From Patescibacteria group bacterium UBA6263 (GTDB lineage: Bacteria; Patescibacteriota; Gracilibacteria; Absconditabacterales; Absconditicoccaceae), in contig DJVF01000004.1 in the NCBI GenBank assembly GCA_002441085.1, positions 2,961-20,906 on the forward strand: a stretch of 17,946 nucleotides of DNA. Reading direction: 5' to 3'. Of the stretch, positions 10,201 to 17,381 are shown piece by piece. The notes under the pieces were generated by a model. That model was not told the origin of the DNA, searched no databases, and saw nothing but the letters and a program-made list of their open reading frames with translations. Both the position numbers and the translations under genes were made by a program. The stretch's first letter is position 1, and each line of letters starts with the position of its first letter.

Positions 10201-10939
10201 CTCACTGTACTCTAAAATCATAAGCAAGTCAATCTAAAATATGATTACCCAAAGGTTGATTGACATTAAATCAACGGATATTTTGAATAATTTGAGAAAC
10301 CCCTAATCACAATTGTTCAGTTTTAATTTTATCTAACAAAACATATATTTCATATATACTATCACTATTCAAATCATCTATATCTACTCTAGATATATCT
10401 CATATTCAATCCAAACGATCTTTCAAACTTTTAGCCTTCTCTTTTAGATATTCCTGACTATACTTTTGCTTATCAGCAAACAAAACAACTTTAAACATTC
10501 TCTCATTGTCTGTACTAATTTCAGTAACTACAGGATCATCAACATCTGCAGGTAAAGATACTTTATCTACAGAATCTTTTATGTCTACAAGAACTTTTGA
10601 TGCATCTGCATCATTGTCTAATTCAACAATAATGTTAGAAAATCAAACCAGACTAGTAGAACTAATTTTTTTTATTCAATCGATATCTTTGATTTGTTGT
10701 TCTATTTTCTCTGTTATTAGATTATCAATATCTTTGGGATTAGATCATTGATATACAGTATTGATACTAATTATTCAAAATTTTATATCTGGACTAGATT
10801 CCTTGGGTATACTATATATAGAAAACATTCAGATAAACAAAATCAATACCATCACCAAAAAAGATACTCTCCATCTCTTTACCCAAAAGCCAAAAAAAGT
10901 TCATTCCAATTTGTTTATAATTTGATTAGCTCAAGCCAT
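7268..10939 (-). CDS. RND-family efflux pump (AcrB/HAE type) with a C-terminal RDD-like domain
   Basis: 1223 residues under UGA = Gly; one frame throughout. The RND architecture is clear: TM1 at about 22-42, a first periplasmic-type loop with the porter sequence (S-V-P-L-A-F and G-V-S-Q-I-I-Q-N), a TM block, a second large loop, and a second TM block with G-F-I-A-L-T-G-I-V-V-N-N-A-I-V-L-I-D (about residue 960), a hallmark of the hydrophobe/amphiphile exporters. The TM4 relay site reads G-I-A-I-D-A-T-I-V-V-V: D418 matches the first Asp of AcrB's D-D pair, the second is Ala. The RND part ends near residue 1050. The last ~150 residues hold more membrane segments plus K-V-V-D-I-N-G and D-Q-T-I-Y-D-E-Y-C-G-T, resembling the RDD family. 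Starts 26 bp after the adaptor gene. Driven by a cation gradient in this family; cargo unknown. Confidence 0.9.
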
Positions 10940-10965
10940 TTTAAATTTTCAATATAAAACAAAAT

Positions 10966-12708
10966 TTAATTTCTGATTTTCAATACAAATTCTTCAGGAT
11001 CAAAATTATCAACTAAAGACAATACAACTTCCAAGTTATCAGGCAGCTTAGACTTAATTTCAATAAATTCTCACCATATATTACCAAATTCAACTGGATA
11101 TGTTTTTAGTTGATTATCTTCTATAATATTTATATATCATTCATTTTGTTTTGTCACTACTACACTACTCAAAGGTAAAACATTTTTTCAAATATCCAAT
11201 GGTATATGTACCTTAGCTGTATCTCACAATACATCTCTTTCTCACAACAATGCAACTACAATCTTATATGAAAAATCTCTATTAGCTATAGAACCAATAG
11301 AAACAACAGTTCCTGATATATAATCATCATTATTATAATATACCAATACTGGCTGCTCAACATTTATATACTTATATTCATCAAAACTGACATAAATCTC
11401 TATAAGCTGACTATCATTATTGGAGATGCTAAAAAGTGGCATACCCATAGACACCTCTTGTCATTTATCTACCAATATATTTCAAATAGTTCAAGCTATA
11501 GGAGCTCTAACAGATAGCTTATTATATTGCGTCATGGAACTCATATATCAAATTCTAGCAGATTCTATAGCATTATTCAACAATCCTAGTTGGGTATCAT
11601 AATTAGATTCCAAAGTTTCCAATGCTAATTTTGCATTTTTCAATCACACCTCAGCGTTAAAAACAGAATTTTGTATATTTGTAACAGTAGATTCATAAGA
11701 TATTTCTATAGTTTCTTTTGTATTATCTACAAATCAACTACCCAAAACTCACAAACTACTTTCTATTTGTTTACGATAAGCTGTAAATGCATTATTTAAT
11801 GATTGAAGCGTATTTTTTTGTACATTAAAAGAACTGATATATCAATCTATACTAGCTTGAGACAAAGCCACAGAAGCTACACTATTTTGCAAAACAAGCA
11901 CAGCAGTATCCAATAAAACATTTAACTCACTATAAGCTGTAGCAATTATATTTACAGCATTATAGATATCTTCTTCTGATAAATCATTGGTTTTAATAAG
12001 CTCAACATTTTCTTTTGTTTTATACATTTTCAGTATAAATGTCTCCAAAGCATTTTTTTTAGAACTATCTTTAGCTCACAAATATATTTCAAAAGAATCA
12101 TTCATATGTTTATACTTATCAGACACACCAAAAATCGTGTCTGCTTGGTACAAAACATTATCGATAATATTAATATTATTGGTCTTTTCTATATTCAATT
12201 GTAACTGCAAATTTCAAATATTATTATCAGCGTTTCTAATATCTATATCAGCTTTTTTTAAAGAATTTTCAGCTACTTTGGATGTAACAGTATAAGAGTT
12301 TTTTGCCTGTTCATAAGCAATCTTTGTTTGTTGCAATTGTTGATCAAGCAGATTTTTGTTTTGTTCATAAGTCAGTATCGCTCTATCCAATCAATTTTTT
12401 GCAGATTGCACTTGCAAAGAATAATTTGCAATAGTATCTGCAAGTAAGATAGCTTGTTTTCATCCAAGCAAATAATCTCATTCTTTGACCAAGATATTAC
12501 TAATTCTTCCATTTGCCTGAGCACTAACAGTTATGTCCTGAGATCAAACTATTTTACCAGGTTTGATAAGAAAACTTTGCTGATCTTTAGATCACAATCT
12601 CATTGTATCTACAAAAAAATCTTGTTTTGTTATTTCTTGTGGAATATTAGAACAACCTCAAAGCAATCAAACAGATAATAAAAAAATCAAAATATATATT
12701 TTTTTCAT
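10966..12708 (-). CDS. RND/HlyD-type membrane-fusion protein, lipid anchored
   Basis: 580 residues under UGA = Gly (I count 22 TGA and 11 GGN glycines). The start ATG 12708 gives a signal peptide with lipobox L-G-G-C, Cys19. Residues ~50-105 are the first half of the lipoyl-like domain (I-V-G-S-Q-D-I-T-V-S-A-Q-A-N-G-R then V-K-E-G-D-Y-L). A very long helical hairpin follows (about 100-375), rich in Gln, Asn and Ala. The second lipoyl half, Y-N-K-L-S-V-R-A-P-I-A-G-T-I-G-N (about 390-405), and V-D-K-G-Q-E-V-S-M-G-M-P-L precede a beta-barrel and membrane-proximal domain to the end. It is longer than typical AcrA (~400), mainly through the coiled coil. It is the adaptor for the pump encoded 26 bp downstream. 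A lipid anchor with no TolC gene nearby fits a cell lacking an outer membrane, though that is inference. Confidence 0.9.
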
Positions 12709-12735
12709 TTTAATCAAAATTTTATAAATAAAAAT

Positions 12736-12972
12736 TTATTTAGCACAATTTTTGTCAGACATTTCATCTATACAACTTTGAAGATATCACATAAATTTTT
12801 CCAGATCCTCACTCTTCATAATTACCATAGCGTCGTCATTTTTAGTAATAATTATAACATCATCTCCAGAGTTTATATCCAACAATTCTCTGACACTTTT
12901 GGGTATCACTATCTGTCATTTGGATCATACAGTTGTAGTTCACTGAATTTTAAAATCTCAAGCTTTGTGCAT
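12736..12972 (-). CDS. SpoVT/AbrB-type DNA-binding regulator
   Basis: 78 residues from ATG 12972. Residues 9-52 are a swapped-hairpin AbrB domain: T-T-T-V-G-S-N-G-Q-I-V-I-P-K-S-V-R-E-L-L-D is the family signature, followed by I-N-S-G-D-D-V-I-I-I-T-K. The C-terminal ~25 residues (D-L-E-K-F-M-G-Y-L-Q) form a short helix with Cys68 and Cys76. Four of the signature-region glycines are TGA. An in-frame ATG at 13017 would add 15 hydrophobic residues and place the start 23 bp after the trmH-like stop; I prefer 12972 because the conserved domain begins soon after it. It lies 27 bp upstream of the pump adaptor gene, which makes it a candidate regulator of its own operon; such proteins often repress their own promoter or act as antitoxins. 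Confidence 0.85.
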
Positions 12973-13040
12973 AATAATATGAAAAATATAAAAAGTTAGG
13001 ATTGTATAACTTTTCATACTTTTATTTCAAGTAAGAATTT

Positions 13041-13496
13041 TTACTTAATCAATTCTCGCATAAAAATAGCACTAGTCTGACCAACATTCAATGACTCTTT
13101 CACTCATTTCATAGGAACATAAACTGTATAATCTACATCTTCCAATGTTGATCTCAAAACTCCATCCACCTCATTACCAAAAATCACAGCTAAATTCTGA
13201 TCAGATTTAATTTTATTTGAATATTCAGATAATCTGATTGCTTTAGTAGTTATTTCAGCAGCAATTATTTCAAAATTATTTTCTTTGGCATATTTTATTA
13301 CATCTTGAGTATAATCAAATTGTTTTATCGATACCTTTTGTTCTGCTCCCAAAGAAGTTTTGGTAACTTTTTTATATTCCAAAGGATTGGGAGTATATCC
13401 ACAAAGCCAGACATCCCATCACAATGCATCTGCTGTACGTATAATATTTCCTACATTATAAGCACTACGGATATTTTCAAGTACTACTACTTTCAT
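13041..13496 (-). CDS. SpoU/TrmH-family RNA 2'-O-methyltransferase
   Basis: 151 residues from ATG 13496 to TAA 13041-13043. It has the three SPOUT (trefoil-knot) motifs of the SpoU family: motif 1 N-I-R-S-A-Y-N-V-G-N-I-I-R-T-A-D (8-23, with Asn14 and Arg20), motif 2 A-V-I-F-G-N-E-V-D-G (103-112), and motif 3 V-P-M-K-G-V-K-E-S-L-N-V (127-138). The length matches TrmL-like single-domain enzymes. In this family a ribose 2'-OH of tRNA or rRNA is methylated from S-adenosylmethionine, with the SAM held in the knot. Motif 3 continues G-Q-T where most members have S-V/T-A. The target nucleotide cannot be decided here. It is the first gene of the apparent four-gene minus-strand run with the AbrB-like regulator and the RND pump; the link to efflux is probably only shared transcription. 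Confidence 0.9.
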
Positions 13497-13602
13497 AATA
13501 AATCATTAACTAATTAAAATATCAATTAATTTCAAAGTACAAATACACCAATTAGAAATTTTATTGAATTCAATTTACTTATCTACATACTAATTTCAAA
13601 TT

Positions 13603-13608
13603 TATAAT
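13603..13608 (+). promoter_or_regulatory. Possible -10 element for the dihydrouridine synthase gene
   Basis: A TATAAT lies 19 bp upstream of the ATG at 13628, in the divergent gap between the trmH-like gene and dus. No convincing -35 hexamer sits 16-18 bp upstream. The leader would be only about 10-13 nt, with no ribosome binding site. Confidence 0.35.
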
Positions 13609-13627
13609 TTAACACTTCAACTTCTCA

Positions 13628-14662
13628 ATGATTTTAGGATTAGCTCCAATGGATTGATTTACAGATTGTGCTATGCGTCAAATCACGCAAAATATTTTTG
13701 ATAAATATTGAAATAAATCTGACTACGATTTAAACTTACGAACAGAATTTATGACTGCAGACGGATACGATAGAAATCCTTGATGAGTGATAAAGCATTT
13801 ACTCACTACAAAAGATCAAAAAAATCTAATTGCACAAATATTTTGATGAAACATACAGACTCTAATTTACACAGTAATGGATATTCAAAATAAATATAGA
13901 GAATATTTCAAATGAATAGAACTCAATCTATGATGTCCAGCAAATAATGTAATGAGATCTGGATGATGAGCACAGCTATTAAAAGACAAAAAAACTACTT
14001 TAGAAATGATCAAAAAACTATCAGAGATATCCACACTCCCCTTTAGTATCAAAACTAGATCATGAATAGATGATACAGACAAAAAAAATCAGACTCAATT
14101 TATTTTGGATGCAAGTAAATATTGTAGTATCATAAGCATACATTGAAGGACAGTTAAACAACATTATAGCTGAGATGCAGATCGAGATTTTATTTACAAT
14201 ATCAAAAAACTAGCAGATCCAAATTGCAAAATCATCTGAAACGGCTGAATAAAAACCTATTCCGAACTAATAAGTCATTGCGAGAAGCAAAGCAACGAAG
14301 CAATCTTAGATTGATTCATGATATGACAATCAGCTATATGAAATCCTCGAATTTTCACATCACATATACCAGACAAAAAAGAACTCAAAGAAATAATATT
14401 ACAACATCTAAATCTAATGATAAATAATGAATCAGAATTTCAAAAAATGATCCAAACTCCAGATTTTGATATACTAATTACAAAAAATAAATTACCAATA
14501 GATAAACCTGAAATCCTAAACAGACCGATTATGGAATTTAGAAAACATCTTTTTAACTACATTAAATGAATTCCATGATCCAAAGAATTTAAACAAAAAA
14601 TAGCTCAGATCAAAGATTATGAAAATACGGTAAAGGAAATAAATAATTTTTTGACTATTTAA
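13628..14662 (+). CDS. dus: tRNA-dihydrouridine synthase (Dus)
   Basis: 344 residues under UGA = Gly; an in-frame TAA at 13610 fixes the start at ATG 13628. The N terminus L-A-P-M-D-G-F-T-D is the Dus FMN-binding start. E-L-N-L-G-C-P-A-N-N-V (98-108) holds the catalytic Cys103, S-G-G-G-A-Q-L-L follows, I-H-G-R-T-V is the phosphate/FMN region, and G-F-M-I-G-Q-S-A-I-G-N-P-R-I-F is the terminal FMN motif. The enzyme reduces uridine to dihydrouridine in tRNA with NADPH and FMN. Most motif glycines are TGA. Between N-G-G-I and M-I-G the loop is a few residues longer than in E. coli DusB and is encoded partly by a palindromic-type repeat (14274-14307). Which tRNA position is modified cannot be told. 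The stop overlaps a minus-strand terminator. Confidence 0.92.
14274..14307 (+). repeat. Palindromic-type repeat inserted in frame in dus
   Basis: The stretch starts GTCATTGCGAG and ends CGAAGCAATC, with ATTGC and GCAAT as inverted ends. This resembles the dispersed 'cattgcgag...gaagcaatc' elements of many bacterial genomes. It is read through as S-H-C-E-K-Q-S-N-E-A-I in a variable loop of Dus, keeping the frame. Confidence 0.6.
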
Positions 14663-14687
14663 AAAAGTCCGCTTAAAAAGCAAACTT
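14661..14687 (-). terminator. Rho-independent terminator of the MraZ-like gene
   Basis: On the minus strand AAGTTTGCTT pairs with AAGCGGACTT (two G-U pairs) over a TTT loop and is followed by a T-run (14664-14661). It lies about 18 bp after the stop at 14705 and overlaps the last base pairs of dus. The plus-strand version has C-A mismatches, so it favours minus-strand transcripts. Confidence 0.65.
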
Positions 14688-14704
14688 CAGTTCCAAAATA
14701 AACA

Positions 14705-15061
14705 TTAATAAGAACTACTTACCAAAACAATACAATCTCCCATACCAACAATATCAACAGATTTCCAATTAATTCCTTTTGGTAAAGCTAAACGATTATT
14801 AGATTCTAATTTAATACTTACAGATCTTCTTGAAAAATCTAACTTTTCAGATATCGCTTTTAAAGCTTTAAATTTTTCAAGCCAACTTTCTTTTGTATAC
14901 AAATAAATGTAAGCATTAAGAATCCCATCACCGATTAGTTTGATAGATTGTAATTGTACCATAAATTCATCACCCTCAATCCATTCAGCAGGTAGAACAA
15001 ATCTTCTTTTACTATCAACCTTACGATTTCTAAAAGCACCTAAATATTTCATATTTTTCAT
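14705..15061 (-). CDS. MraZ-like double-AbrB DNA-binding protein
   Basis: 118 residues. Two copies of the MraZ half-domain are visible: Y-L-G-A-F-R-N-R-K-V-D-S-K-R-R-F-V-L-P (6-24), matching the family's 'G..xxxxDxKGRlxlP', and S-I-K-L-E-S-N-N-R-L-A-L-P (82-94), followed by V-D-I-V-G-M-G-D-C-I-V-L-V. The linker Y-T-K-E-S-W-L-E-K (55-63) matches the 'yp.eeWe' segment. MraZ proteins form ring oligomers that bind promoter repeats, in most bacteria at the mra/ftsZ cluster. Here it stands alone, divergent from pyrE, and is shorter than typical MraZ (~140-150). All seven glycines are GGN, none TGA, unlike the host genes. Two CACCAATA repeats in its promoter could be its own operator. Function as an autoregulator is inferred. 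Confidence 0.65.
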   Translation of the reverse strand: MKNMKYLGAFRNRKVDSKRRFVLPAEWIEGDEFMVQLQSIKLIGDGILNAYIYLYTKESWLEKFKALKAISEKLDFSRRSVSIKLESNNRLALPKGINWKSVDIVGMGDCIVLVSSSY

Positions 15062-15072
15062 GTTTTATTTTA

Positions 15073-15103
15073 CACCAATAAAATATATTTATATCCACCA
15101 ATA
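15073..15103. promoter_or_regulatory. Paired CACCAATA direct repeats upstream of the MraZ-like gene
   Basis: CACCAATA occurs at 15073-15080 and again at 15096-15103, 23 bp apart, about two helical turns. On the minus strand these read TATTGGTG, just upstream of the start at 15061. Direct repeats carrying a GGTG core suit an oligomeric AbrB/MraZ-type protein; the assignment is inference. Confidence 0.35.
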
Positions 15104-15139
15104 TCAATAGATAAAATCAAATATAATCTTGATTTACTA

Positions 15140-15168
15140 TTTACAATAATTATTTTTATGATGATAAT
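15140..15168 (+). promoter_or_regulatory. Candidate promoter of pyrE-pyrF
   Basis: TTTACA (15140-15145) and GATAAT (15163-15168) are spaced 17 bp and lie about 30 bp before the pyrE ATG. The -10 sits inside an inverted repeat, TATTTTTAT (15151-15159) and ATAAAAATA (15167-15175), that could be an operator. Confidence 0.45.
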
Positions 15169-15198
15169 AAAAATATAAACCAACAAATACAAAAAATT

Positions 15199-15996
15199 AT
15201 GTTACAAATTTTTCAAGAAGAAACTCTTTTAGAGTTAGCAAAAAATGGTGGATTTCGGTTCACCGAAAAATGGTTTCCATACACATCTGGATGGATAGGA
15301 CCATATTATGTTCAGTCAGCTGACATTCTAAAAACAGGTCTCGGTGTTCAGATTGCAACTCATTCTATTATGACTGTAATTGAACAGATAGACGAAACTG
15401 TGGATGTTATATCTGGCGGCGAATCACGCGACTGGCCTTTTGCAGCATGCATTGCCGAAAAACTCGGAGTAGGTCTATGCATGATTTACAAAGACGGCAA
15501 AATGGTTGGTGCAACAGATCTCAAAGACAAGAGGGTTCTGCATGTTGCAGACCTCAATAATGAAGGATCATCTCCACGTGATATGTGGATCCCTCTCATC
15601 AGAAATGCGGGTGGAAAAATCACAGACATCGTATTTCTTGTCGACAGACTCGAAGATGGGGTTGAAGAAATGAAAAAACTCAGACTAAATTCTCACGCAG
15701 TGATTCCACTCAACGAAGATACCTGGAATTTTCTCAGAGAAGAAAACTTTGTAAGCCGAGAAATTCTGAATTCACTCCTGGATTATTGGAAAGACCGCAA
15801 AGCCTGGGGAGCAAAAAAACTCATGGAATATCCAACAATCCTAACAAAAATTTTGGATGAAGATCCAAGAAAAGGAATGAAGATATTCAATACTTTCTAT
15901 CCATTAATTGGAAACAAACTTCCCGAAACTTTTGGCTTTGAGTCAAAAGAAAAATTTGAAAATTTTTTTGAACCAAAATTAAATTCATTATTATGA
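15199..15996 (+). CDS. pyrE: Orotate phosphoribosyltransferase-like protein, TGA stop, probably transferred
   Basis: 265 residues to a TGA at 15994-15996. Family features: Y-Y-V-Q-S-A-D-I-L-K-T-G (36-47), D-V-I-S-G-G-E-S-R-D-W-P (69-80), the segment K-D-G-K-M-V-G where OPRTs have their K-x-H-G loop, and V-L-H-V-A-D-L-N-N-E-G-S-S (113-125) in place of the usual PRPP motif 'vvvEDvxTTGgS'. PyrE joins orotate to PRPP to give OMP. The loop is unusual, so catalysis is not certain. A ~60-residue C-terminal extension exceeds the usual ~210-residue length. All 20 glycines are GGN, and the DNA is richer in G+C than its surroundings. The stop overlaps the pyrF start (ATGA). Under the host's UGA = Gly code the frame would continue 20 codons to TAG 16054-16056, giving 285 residues. 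Function rests partly on the adjacent pyrF. Confidence 0.75.
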   Translation: MLQIFQEETLLELAKNGGFRFTEKWFPYTSGWIGPYYVQSADILKTGLGVQIATHSIMTVIEQIDETVDVISGGESRDWPFAACIAEKLGVGLCMIYKDGKMVGATDLKDKRVLHVADLNNEGSSPRDMWIPLIRNAGGKITDIVFLVDRLEDGVEEMKKLRLNSHAVIPLNEDTWNFLREENFVSREILNSLLDYWKDRKAWGAKKLMEYPTILTKILDEDPRKGMKIFNTFYPLIGNKLPETFGFESKEKFENFFEPKLNSLL

Positions 15997-16859
15997 ACAA
16001 ACAAGATTTATTTAAACAGATCAAGAAGAAAAAAAGCTTCTTATGTGTCGGTTTAGATCCCGACTTAAACAAAGTACCCAAACACATGCTTATTGAAGAT
16101 GATCCCGAAAATTCTATTTTCAACTTCAACAAAGCTATTATCGATGCAACAGCTCAGTATACTGTAGCCTACAAGCCCAATATTGCATTCTATGAATGTT
16201 ATGGATATATGGGATGGATAGCGCTGCAAAGAACAGTTGATTACATTGAGTTCAATTACCCTGAAATCTTCTTGATTGCTGATGCAAAACGCGGAGATAT
16301 CGGAAATACTTCCAAGATGTACGCAGAAGCTTTTTTTAAAAATCTCCGTTTCGATGCAATCACTGTTGCTCCTTATATGGGAGAAGACAGTATTGCTCCA
16401 TTCCTCCAATTTCCGGGAAAATGGGCAATCATTCTCGCTCTCACTTCCAACAAGGGATCTGAAGATTTTCAACAGAGAATTTTAGATCTACAGCTCGGAG
16501 AAAAAAATGAAGAGAAATGGGAATTTGTTTATCAAACGGTTTTGAGAAAATCCCAGAAATGGGGCACCACTGACAATACTATGTATGTAATTGGAGCAAC
16601 AAAAGCCGAATATCTCAAAGCAATAAGAGAAATAGTACCAGATCATTTTCTCCTCATACCAGGAGTAGGAGCACAAGGTGGAAGTTTGCAAGAGGTCGCC
16701 AAATACGGACTCACAAACGAATGTGGTCTACTTGTGAATAATTCCCGCGCTATCATCTATGCTTCAGATGCAAAAAACTTCGCTGAAGCTGCGGCTCTGG
16801 AAGCAAGAAGTATGCAAAGTGAAATGGAAGAAATCCTCGTCCAAAGAGGAATCCTCTAA
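15993..16859 (+). CDS. pyrF: Orotidine 5'-phosphate decarboxylase, type 2, probably transferred
   Basis: 288 residues. L-C-V-G-L-D-P-D (17-24), Y-K-P-N-I-A-F-Y-E (60-68) and the catalytic block I-A-D-A-K-R-G-D-I-G-N-T-S (95-107), with D97, K99 and D102 as the charged active-site residues, then A-P-Y-M-G-E-D-S-I (126-134) and L-I-P-G-V-G-A-Q-G-G (221-230), the phosphate-binding loop. This pattern and length are those of the long type 2 OMP decarboxylases found in Bacteroidetes, mycobacteria and others; the N terminus M-N-K-Q-D-L-F-K-Q-I-K looks Bacteroidetes-like to me, from memory only. It removes CO2 from OMP to yield UMP. The start overlaps the pyrE stop as ATGA, typical translational coupling. 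All 18 glycines are GGN. It ends with TAA, 22 bp before a strong terminator. Confidence 0.93.
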   Translation: MNKQDLFKQIKKKKSFLCVGLDPDLNKVPKHMLIEDDPENSIFNFNKAIIDATAQYTVAYKPNIAFYECYGYMGWIALQRTVDYIEFNYPEIFLIADAKRGDIGNTSKMYAEAFFKNLRFDAITVAPYMGEDSIAPFLQFPGKWAIILALTSNKGSEDFQQRILDLQLGEKNEEKWEFVYQTVLRKSQKWGTTDNTMYVIGATKAEYLKAIREIVPDHFLLIPGVGAQGGSLQEVAKYGLTNECGLLVNNSRAIIYASDAKNFAEAAALEARSMQSEMEEILVQRGIL

Positions 16860-16881
16860 ATCACAAACAATCACTCACAAT

Positions 16882-16912
16882 GAAGCGTCGGTTTTTTACC
16901 ACGCTTCTTTTT
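16882..16912 (+). terminator. Terminator of pyrE-pyrF (copy 1 of a duplicated terminator)
   Basis: GAAGCGTCGG (16882-16891) pairs with CCACGCTTC (16899-16907) with one bulged C, followed by TTTTT. The stem and most of the loop recur at 17270-17302. It is far more GC-rich than the surroundings. Confidence 0.85.
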
Positions 16913-16913
16913 A

Positions 16914-16941
16914 TTGACATTTAAATCAATATATTTATATT
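16914..16941 (+). promoter_or_regulatory. Candidate promoter of the 92-residue gene
   Basis: TTGACA (16914-16919) matches the consensus and TATATT (16936-16941) lies 16 bp further. It begins right after the pyrF terminator and about 45 bp before the start at 16985, so the small gene is probably transcribed on its own. Confidence 0.5.
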
Positions 16942-16984
16942 AAATTAACTTAACAAAAAAAATATAATCTCACAAAAAGTAATT

Positions 16985-17263
16985 ATGGAAACATTTGACC
17001 TACTTATGATTATTGATATCTCGCTAATTCCAATTATTTTTATAGGAGCATTAGTTTGGAGATACAATACAAGACCAATAAACTTGATCTTTCAAGGTCA
17101 AAAATTTCACATTGACTGCGAAGACCAAAAATGTTCAGTTATAAGCTTTGAAGATTTAGGAACATTTAGAAAAAATAGTAATTATTGGTATCCAGAAACA
17201 AGATTTAATCTTGCAGAATGGACTTGGGCCAAGAAAGGGCACAAAAATTGGCTGCAAAATTAA
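16985..17263 (+). CDS. Unknown 92-residue protein with one N-terminal membrane helix
   Basis: I do not recognise the family. About residues 6-25 (L-L-M-I-I-D-I-S-L-I-P-I-I-F-I-G-A-L-V) form a membrane helix, followed by W-R-Y-N-T-R-P, basic enough to suggest that the C-terminal part is cytoplasmic. The remainder is polar with two cysteines (C45, C50) in D-C-E-D-Q-K-C and many Trp and Tyr (N-Y-W-Y-P-E, A-E-W-T-W-A-K-K). All four glycines are GGN and it ends with TAA. The gene has its own promoter-like sequence and lies between two nearly identical terminators, so it behaves as a separate unit at the edge of the TGA-free block. Confidence 0.7.
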   Translation: METFDLLMIIDISLIPIIFIGALVWRYNTRPINLIFQGQKFHIDCEDQKCSVISFEDLGTFRKNSNYWYPETRFNLAEWTWAKKGHKNWLQN

Positions 17264-17269
17264 CTACAT

Positions 17270-17302
17270 GAAGCGTCGGTCTTTTACCACGCTTCTTTTT
17301 TA
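17270..17302 (+). terminator. Terminator of the 92-residue gene (copy 2 of a duplicated terminator)
   Basis: GAAGCGTCGG (17270-17279) pairs with CCACGCTTC (17287-17295) and a T-run follows. Compared with 16882-16912 the loop differs by one base (TCTTTTA versus TTTTTTA) and the T-run by a base. It starts 7 bp after the stop codon. Confidence 0.85.
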
Positions 17303-17344
17303 TAATTAAAATTTGCATATCTTCACATTTTCCTTAAAAAACAC

Positions 17345-17374
17345 TTTTACGTTGCTACATTTTTACGTTGCTAC
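17345..17374 (+). repeat. Direct repeat of TTTTACGTTGCTAC
   Basis: Two perfect 14-bp copies at 17345-17358 and 17361-17374, a 16-bp period, lie immediately before the truncated priA frame and after the TGA-free block. It could be a junction scar, a slipped tandem repeat or a regulatory site. Confidence 0.7.
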
Positions 17375-17381
17375 GTTTCTC

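Noticed and set aside
13564..13575. Perfect palindrome ATTGAATTCAAT between trmH-like gene and dus
   Set aside because: Twelve bases in AT-rich DNA without a second copy or promoter context; could easily be chance.
15887..16691. Frames antisense to pyrE/pyrF, including one of 135 residues
   Set aside because: They arise because the pyr genes avoid TGA and are richer in G+C; no family features.
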